Origin: an uncultured bacterium
Lineage (GTDB): Bacteria > Patescibacteriota > Minisyncoccia > SW-4-49-11
Assembly: GCA_913060955.1 (NCBI GenBank)
Contig: CAJXTH010000014.1
Span: 1 to 10,780 of the forward strand
DNA: 10,780 bases
Reading direction: 5' to 3'
In this document: positions 7,090-10,780 of the stretch, one piece after another
Layout: every line of letters begins with the position of its first letter
Position numbering within the stretch: position 1 is the first letter of the stretch
Translations under genes and position numbers: made by a program
The notes under the pieces: model-generated
Seen by the model: the letters and a program-made list of their open reading frames with translations, nothing else
Told to the model about the DNA's origin: nothing
Database searches by the model: none

Positions 7090-7878
7090 ATGGTTGATAC
7101 TCACACCCACTTACATGGAGACGAGTTCGGAGAGGATATCGCGCAGATTCTAACAGATATGCGCTCCAAATCTATTCGGGCAGTCACAATTGGAACAGGA
7201 ATAGAGGAGTCTAAACAAGCTATTGCACTTGCGGAGCAAGAACCTTCTATTTGGGCCTCAGTAGGTGTTCATCCCCATGAGGCTCTGAAGGTTTCAGTGC
7301 CTGAAATCCAGGAAGAGTTTGTACAACTATCAAACCACCCTCGAGTTGTTGGAATTGGAGAGGGTGGATTTGATTTTTATTATAATAATCGAGAAGAGTC
7401 ATACGAAGCTCAAGCAGCGCTATTCCGTATGCACATTGAAATCAGCAAACAGCTTTCCAAACCTCTCATCATTCATACCCGAGACTCGTTTGAGGAGACT
7501 ATCGAGGTACTGTCAGAATACCAGGGTCTCACAATCATTCTGCATTGCTTTACGGGTGGGCCAGAATGGGTAGAGAAGTTTCAGGACTTGAATCATGATA
7601 TTTACTTTTCGTTCTCTGGTATTGTAACGTTCAAAAATAACGTTGATCATATCAAAGACTCTGCTAAAATCATTCCAGACAGTAACATTCTTGCCGAAAC
7701 TGACTCTCCGTATTTAGCACCAGTCCCACACCGAGGAAAGAAAAATCAGACACCCTATGTGTGGTATGTGATTGATATTTTAGCTCAGCTTCGAGGAGTG
7801 TCGTTTGATGAGATGGATGAGCAGCTCGATCGGAATGCCGAGAGAGTGTTTGGGATATCAAGAGAGCGATACCAGTAG
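7090..7878 (+). CDS. tatD: TatD family metal-dependent hydrolase (putative DNase)
   Basis: The 262-residue protein is a complete TatD-type TIM-barrel amidohydrolase, a cytoplasmic family with members shown to act as 3'-5' exonucleases or deoxyribonucleases in DNA repair and turnover. Visible motifs, in order, are 'DTHTHLH' at 3-9 (metal ligands His5 and His7), 'GVHPHEA' at 59-65, 'GEGGFDFYY' at 90-98 (Glu91, where GEIGLDYY is usual), 'IHTRDS' at 128-133 (His129), 'HCFTG' at 152-156 (His152) and 'ETDSPYLAP' at 203-211 (Asp205), ending with 'NAERVFG'. All expected metal-binding residues are present, so activity is likely. The ATG at 7090 puts the first metal motif at residue 3, as is normal for the family. 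It lies 2 bp after the PBP stop with no Shine-Dalgarno sequence, so it is probably translated by coupling. The true substrate cannot be told from sequence. Confidence 0.93.
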   Translation: MVDTHTHLHGDEFGEDIAQILTDMRSKSIRAVTIGTGIEESKQAIALAEQEPSIWASVGVHPHEALKVSVPEIQEEFVQLSNHPRVVGIGEGGFDFYYNNREESYEAQAALFRMHIEISKQLSKPLIIHTRDSFEETIEVLSEYQGLTIILHCFTGGPEWVEKFQDLNHDIYFSFSGIVTFKNNVDHIKDSAKIIPDSNILAETDSPYLAPVPHRGKKNQTPYVWYVIDILAQLRGVSFDEMDEQLDRNAERVFGISRERYQ

Positions 7879-7880
7879 GT

Positions 7881-7967
7881 GTCATCCTCAGCTTGACTGA
7901 GGATCTTGTGAATACGCCGTGAGATTCCCAATCACATCCCTTCGGGAGTTAAAAAGTTGGGAATGAC
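7881..7967. repeat. REP-like pair of inverted palindromic units
   Basis: Unit 1 on the + strand (7881-7906) starts GTCAT and forms ATCCTCAG/CTGAGGAT (7884-7891 with 7897-7904) around the loop CTTGA. Unit 2 is read on the - strand (7967 back to 7920). It also starts GTCAT and forms ATTCCCAA/TTGGGAAT (7924-7931 with 7957-7964). Its loop begins CTT and ends TGA like unit 1, but has about 20 extra bases holding a small TCCC-TTC-GGGA hairpin (7937-7947). The outer GTCAT and ATGAC ends can pair, closing an 87-bp three-way structure. It begins 3 bp after the tatD stop. Similar inverted REP pairs are scattered between genes in many bacteria; copy number in this genome is unknown. Confidence 0.7.
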
Positions 7968-7981
7968 AAAAAACACTTCAT

Positions 7982-8008
7982 TTAGCACTCTTGACATTGA
8001 ACTGCTAA
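7982..8008 (+). promoter_or_regulatory. CIRCE element (HrcA operator) upstream of dnaK
   Basis: The left arm TTAGCACTC (7982-7990) is a perfect CIRCE half. A 9-nt spacer follows, then the right arm AACTGCTAA (8000-8008), which matches the consensus GAGTGCTAA at 7 of 9 positions. CIRCE is bound by the heat-shock repressor HrcA, so dnaK here is expected to be repressed at normal temperature and induced by misfolded-protein stress. hrcA itself is not in the window. Confidence 0.9.
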
Positions 8009-8020
8009 AAACTTTATAAT
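7991..8020 (+). promoter_or_regulatory. dnaK promoter, -35 box inside the CIRCE spacer
   Basis: A perfect TTGACA (7991-7996), an 18-bp spacer and a perfect TATAAT (8015-8020). The -35 box fills most of the 9-nt CIRCE spacer, so bound HrcA would directly block RNA polymerase. The predicted start is near 8027, giving a leader of about 30 nt without a Shine-Dalgarno sequence. Confidence 0.9.
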
Positions 8021-8056
8021 AGAGATGTAATTATAGAAATTAAATACGCTACATCT

Positions 8057-9994
8057 ATGAGTAAAATCTTAGGAATTGACTTGGGAACAACCAATTCCGC
8101 GATGGCAGTCGTAGAAGGTGGGGATAAAAAGATTCTCGAAAACGCAGAAGGAAATCGAACCACACCATCTATCGTGGCTGAATCCAAAAATGGTGAGCGA
8201 CTCGTAGGAGTTGTTGCCAAGCGGCAAGCAGTTGTAAACCCAACCAACACAATCTTCTCAGCAAAACGTCTGATTGGACGGAAGTTCTCTGATGAGATTG
8301 TACAAAAGGATAAAAATCTTCTTCCATACGAAATCCGAGAAGCCTCAAATGGAGGTGTGGATATCAAGATGGGGGACAAGTGGTATCAGCCAGCAGAGAT
8401 TGGAGCTATGGTTCTCCAAAAGCTCAAAGCAGATGCCGAAGCAAAACTCGGAACACCGGTAACCGAAGCAGTTATTACGGTTCCTGCTTACTTTGATGAT
8501 TCTCAGCGAAAAGCTACCAAAGATGCTGGTAAAATTGCTGGACTTGACGTAAAGCGAATCATCAACGAGCCAACAGCAGCAGCATTGGCCTACGGATTTG
8601 ATAAGAAAAAAGACCAGCAGATCGCAGTCTACGACTTTGGAGGAGGAACCTTTGACGTTTCTATCTTGGAGGTCTCAGAAGACACTATCGAGGTGCTCTC
8701 AACCAATGGAGATACTCACCTTGGAGGAGATGACCTTGACCAGCGAATTATGGATCACTTGCTTTCTGAGTTTAAGAAAGATCAAGGAATCGACCTTTCT
8801 GGTGATACTCTTGCTATTCAACGACTCAAAGAGTCTGCAGAAAAGGCCAAAATTGAGCTTTCAAGTTCACAACAGACCGAAGTAAGTATTCCGTTCATCA
8901 CCAGTGATGAGACCGGACCAAAGCACTTGAACGTGCAACTTACCCGAGCGAAATTGGAAGAATTGGTGCGAGATTTGATTGATCGAACCAAGGAGCCATG
9001 TGAAAAAGCTCTCTCTGATGCTGGACTTTCCAAATCAGATATTGATGAGGTGATTCTTGTAGGAGGACAGACCCGAATGCCTGCTATTCAAGCATTTGTA
9101 CAGGATATTTTTGGAAAAGAGCCAAACAAGGAGATCAATCCAGACGAAGTAGTAGCTATCGGAGCAGGAATCCAAGGAGGAATTCTCCAGGGAGACGTGA
9201 AAGATGTTCTCTTGCTCGATGTTACGCCACTTTCTTTGGGAATCGAGACTATGGGAGGTATCGCCACCAAAATTATTGAGCGAAACACCACAGTTCCGGT
9301 ATCGAAGTCTCAAGTATTCTCAACTGCTTCTGATAATCAACCACAGGTAGATATCAACGTTGTTCAAGGAGAACGAGAATTTGCCAAAGATAACAAGCAG
9401 CTTGGACGATTTATTCTGGATGGAATTCCACCAGCACCACGAGGAGTTCCTCAGATCGAGGTTACCTTTGATATCGATGCCAACGGTATCTTGAAAGTAA
9501 CAGCCAAGGATAAGTCTTCTGGAAAAGAGCAGTCAATTCGAATTGAGGCTTCATCCGGACTTTCGGAAGAAGATATCGAAAAGATGCGACAGGATGCCGA
9601 TGAACTTGCAGAAGAAGACAAGAAGCAAAAAGAACTGATCGAGATTCGAAACCAGGCCGACACACTTGTCTATGCAACTGAAAAAATGATCTCCGATAAC
9701 AAGGACAAGATCAAGGATGAGGACAAGAAGTCTCTGGAAGAGAAGATGCAAGCAGTTAAGGACGTAAAAGACAAAGACGACAAAGCTGCAATTGAGTCTG
9801 CACTCAATGAGCTTTCAACCGTTTCTCAAAAAGTTGGAGCTGAGCTGTATCAAGCGGGAGACCAGGCAGGACATGATCACGGAGATCCACATTCTGGACA
9901 TGACCACGGTCAGGCTCCAGAAGACAAAGAAGAAGCTGGATCAAATGCTGAAGAGCCACAGGCAAAAGACGCTGACTTCGAAGAAAAGAAGTAA
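8057..9994 (+). CDS. dnaK: Molecular chaperone DnaK (Hsp70)
   Basis: This cytoplasmic ATP-dependent chaperone binds exposed hydrophobic segments with DnaJ and GrpE. The 645-residue protein has the nucleotide-binding domain (about 1-385) with 'GIDLGTTNS' (6-14), catalytic Lys70, 'VYDFGGGTFDVS' (191-202, Thr198) and 'ILVGGQTRMP' (333-342). The substrate-binding beta domain (about 390-500) carries 'DVTPLSLGIETMGG' (388-401), and the helical lid spans about 505-600. The disordered tail contains a His-rich stretch at 606-617 (His606, 608, 612, 615, 617) before the end 'KDADFEEKK', which resembles the usual acidic DnaK terminus. Transcription is under a CIRCE-controlled promoter, and a strong terminator follows, so dnaK is a single-gene unit without the common grpE or dnaJ neighbours. 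Eighteen of its 21 Arg codons are CGA. There is no Shine-Dalgarno sequence before the ATG. Confidence 0.98.
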   Translation: MSKILGIDLGTTNSAMAVVEGGDKKILENAEGNRTTPSIVAESKNGERLVGVVAKRQAVVNPTNTIFSAKRLIGRKFSDEIVQKDKNLLPYEIREASNGGVDIKMGDKWYQPAEIGAMVLQKLKADAEAKLGTPVTEAVITVPAYFDDSQRKATKDAGKIAGLDVKRIINEPTAAALAYGFDKKKDQQIAVYDFGGGTFDVSILEVSEDTIEVLSTNGDTHLGGDDLDQRIMDHLLSEFKKDQGIDLSGDTLAIQRLKESAEKAKIELSSSQQTEVSIPFITSDETGPKHLNVQLTRAKLEELVRDLIDRTKEPCEKALSDAGLSKSDIDEVILVGGQTRMPAIQAFVQDIFGKEPNKEINPDEVVAIGAGIQGGILQGDVKDVLLLDVTPLSLGIETMGGIATKIIERNTTVPVSKSQVFSTASDNQPQVDINVVQGEREFAKDNKQLGRFILDGIPPAPRGVPQIEVTFDIDANGILKVTAKDKSSGKEQSIRIEASSGLSEEDIEKMRQDADELAEEDKKQKELIEIRNQADTLVYATEKMISDNKDKIKDEDKKSLEEKMQAVKDVKDKDDKAAIESALNELSTVSQKVGAELYQAGDQAGHDHGDPHSGHDHGQAPEDKEEAGSNAEEPQAKDADFEEKK

Positions 9995-10013
9995 CGTCTG
10001 AAGTACTATCAAT

Positions 10014-10042
10014 AAAAAGAAGGGTATATTGCCCTTCTTTTT
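10014..10042 (+). terminator. Rho-independent terminator after dnaK
   Basis: AAAAAGAAGGG (10014-10024) and CCCTTCTTTTT (10032-10042) form a perfect 11-bp stem around the loop TATATTG, ending in five T residues. It starts 20 bp after the dnaK stop. The A/T symmetry means it could act in both directions. Confidence 0.93.
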
Positions 10043-10061
10043 ATATTGGGGAAGAATCGAT

Positions 10062-10090
10062 TTGAATTTGCAACTGTTTTGCGATAATAT
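10062..10090 (+). promoter_or_regulatory. Promoter candidate for the CooC-like ATPase gene
   Basis: TTGAAT (10062-10067) and TAATAT (10085-10090) are 17 bp apart. An overlapping alternative is an extended -10, TGC followed by GATAAT (10080-10088), with a 15-bp spacing to the same -35. Either gives a start near 10096 and a short leader of about 20 nt. The gene needs its own promoter because the dnaK terminator lies upstream. Confidence 0.45.
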
Positions 10091-10115
10091 AGAGACATAG
10101 TATGAAATTATACGT

Positions 10116-10727
10116 ATGAAAATTGCCGTAGTAGGGAAAGGAGGAAGCGGGAAGAGTAGTACATCTTGGCTTCTCACCAAATACTTTCAATCACAAAAAC
10201 GAAACGTTCTCGCTATTGACGCTGATTTTAATATGGATTTGGGACATAATCTTGGCTGGAGCGAATCTATTGAGATTCCGTTTTTTAGTCATTCTGAGCC
10301 AGATTTTTATCAGTATCAAGGGCTAGATCAGTCTGTGTATTATGTGGACATGCCCACGCGGCAAGATATGAAGAAATTTTCGTATCGACCACATGATGCA
10401 CTTACTCAAAAGTATATTCACCCTATTGAAGAGGGAATTGACTTGATAGTAGCAGGTCCCATTCATCAGGATCGGTTATATGGTCATCGATGTACGCATG
10501 CCTATATGTCTTCTCTCAAAATGTATTTACCTTTACTTACCAAAGCTTCTGAAGATGTAGTGGTGGTAGACTCTGTTGCAGGAACAGATATGGTTGCCTA
10601 TGGAATGTATCTTGGTGTTGACGCTATGATTGTAGTGGTAGAAGAAACCCCGAATAGCATGGGTGTATACCGTCAGATCAAAGAAATTGCTGATGAATTT
10701 GAAAGGGTCTCCCACAGGAGATGGTAG
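10116..10727 (+). CDS. CooC/MinD-type deviant Walker A ATPase, C-terminally short
   Basis: The 203-residue protein belongs to the SIMIBI/MinD superfamily and looks most like CooC, an ATPase that helps load nickel into CO dehydrogenase. It has 'GKGGSGKSS' at 7-15 (deviant Walker A with signature Lys8 and Lys13), 'AIDADFNMDLGHNLG' at 33-47 (switch I, Asp35 and Asp37) and 'VVVDSVAGTD' at 149-158 (switch II, Asp152-x-x-x-Gly156). Where CooC proteins have a Cys-x-Cys at the dimer interface, this protein has Cys126-Thr-His128. It stops after 'EIADEFERVSHRRW', about 50 residues before the usual end, and lacks the Asn-Lys segment that contacts the base. No CO dehydrogenase gene is in the window, so a metal-cofactor role is only a possibility. 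It may be a functional short form or a decaying copy. Confidence 0.75.
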   Translation: MKIAVVGKGGSGKSSTSWLLTKYFQSQKRNVLAIDADFNMDLGHNLGWSESIEIPFFSHSEPDFYQYQGLDQSVYYVDMPTRQDMKKFSYRPHDALTQKYIHPIEEGIDLIVAGPIHQDRLYGHRCTHAYMSSLKMYLPLLTKASEDVVVVDSVAGTDMVAYGMYLGVDAMIVVVEETPNSMGVYRQIKEIADEFERVSHRRW

Positions 10728-10730
10728 AAT
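10722..10730 (+). promoter_or_regulatory. Extended -10 promoter candidate at the end of the ATPase gene
   Basis: TGG followed by TAGAAT (10722-10730) reads as an extended -10 overlapping the stop codon of the ATPase gene. The nearest -35-like hexamer, TTGAAA (10699-10704), is 20 bp away, which is too far for a standard promoter, so the case rests on the extended -10 alone. The predicted start is near 10737. Confidence 0.25.
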
Positions 10731-10750
10731 AAGAGGGATAAAACCTCTTA
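10730..10750. repeat. Inverted repeat TAAGAGG-N7-CCTCTTA, possible operator
   Basis: TAAGAGG (10730-10736) and CCTCTTA (10744-10750) are perfect inverted arms around GATAAAA. No T-run follows, so this is not a normal terminator. It sits between a candidate -10 and a candidate ATG at 10754, where a repressor-binding site or a 5' RNA hairpin would be expected. Confidence 0.4.
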
Positions 10751-10753
10751 GAT

Positions 10754-10780
10754 ATGCAGAAAAACAAGTATATAAAAAAC
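10754..10780 (+). CDS. Possible start of a further gene (partial, runs off right edge)
   Basis: ATG at 10754 opens a frame to the last base, encoding MQKNKYIKN. The Lys/Asn-rich start would suit a protein N-terminus, and it follows a candidate promoter and inverted repeat, but nine codons are too few to be sure. A different frame (from 10699) is also open to the edge. No Shine-Dalgarno sequence is present. Confidence 0.3.

Noticed and set aside
7881..7967. The palindromes after tatD as a Rho-independent terminator
   Set aside because: Neither hairpin is followed by a T-run on the + strand; the bases after 7967 are A-rich. I call it a REP-like repeat, though it may still affect mRNA ends.
10699..10780. 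Frame open from 10699 to the edge that could continue the ATPase by a +1 shift
   Set aside because: Its residues (LKGSPTGDGRIRG and onward) do not resemble the missing CooC C-terminus, and no slippery site is evident at the junction.
110..10780. Alternative genetic code (TGA as Gly, or CGA/CGG as Trp) as in some related lineages
   Set aside because: TGA is used as a stop at 1691-1693 with no need for read-through, Trp is encoded by TGG, and CGA lies at conserved Arg positions in DnaK.
1..10780. CRISPR arrays, tRNA or rRNA genes, insertion sequences, toxin-antitoxin or defence genes
   Set aside because: No regularly spaced direct repeats, cloverleaf sequences, transposase motifs or recognisable defence proteins are visible on either strand.

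Overview
The window looks like an ordinary chromosomal stretch from a bacterium of the Candidate Phyla Radiation (Patescibacteria). This assignment is an inference. It rests on the class A penicillin-binding protein with its 'ESTQIYDRTGEVLLYE' start to the periplasmic part, a small TraR/DksA-like protein, several lineage-type membrane proteins, compact spacing, and almost no Shine-Dalgarno sequences. The genetic code appears standard: TGA ends the first complete gene, TGG encodes conserved Trp, and CGA sits at conserved Arg positions of DnaK. All recognisable genes are on the + strand.

Layout. (1) Positions 2-2868 form a membrane-protein operon: the tail of a gene entering from the left, a GT-C-type (PMT/ArnT-like) integral membrane glycosyltransferase candidate, and a translationally coupled membrane protein with a beta-rich outer domain. 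They probably act in cell-surface glycan or glycoprotein assembly. (2) Positions 2965-4154 hold a roughly nine-helix membrane protein of unknown function, then a TraR/DksA-like protein that has lost all four zinc-finger cysteines, closed by a terminator. (3) Positions 4158-7878 hold two tandem promoter candidates driving a class A PBP (glycosyltransferase plus transpeptidase plus two C-terminal Ig-like domains) and, 2 bp downstream, a TatD-family metal-dependent hydrolase. (4) Positions 7881-8020 are a dense regulatory interval: an inverted pair of REP-like palindromes, then a CIRCE operator whose 9-nt spacer carries the -35 box of the dnaK promoter. (5) dnaK (8057-9994) is a single-gene unit ended by a perfect hairpin terminator. 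Its tail carries an unusual His-rich insert. (6) Positions 10062-10727 hold a promoter candidate and a short CooC/MinD-type deviant Walker ATPase, followed by a possible new gene start at the window edge with an inverted repeat over its predicted transcription start.

I see no CRISPR array, tRNA, rRNA, transposase or defence locus, and no gene-free stretch longer than about 200 bp. The points most worth following are the CIRCE/-35 overlap on a lone dnaK, the REP-like pair, the His-rich DnaK tail, the heavy preference for the CGA arginine codon, the cysteine-free DksA-like protein, and the shortened CooC-like ATPase with a Cys-x-His in place of Cys-x-Cys.
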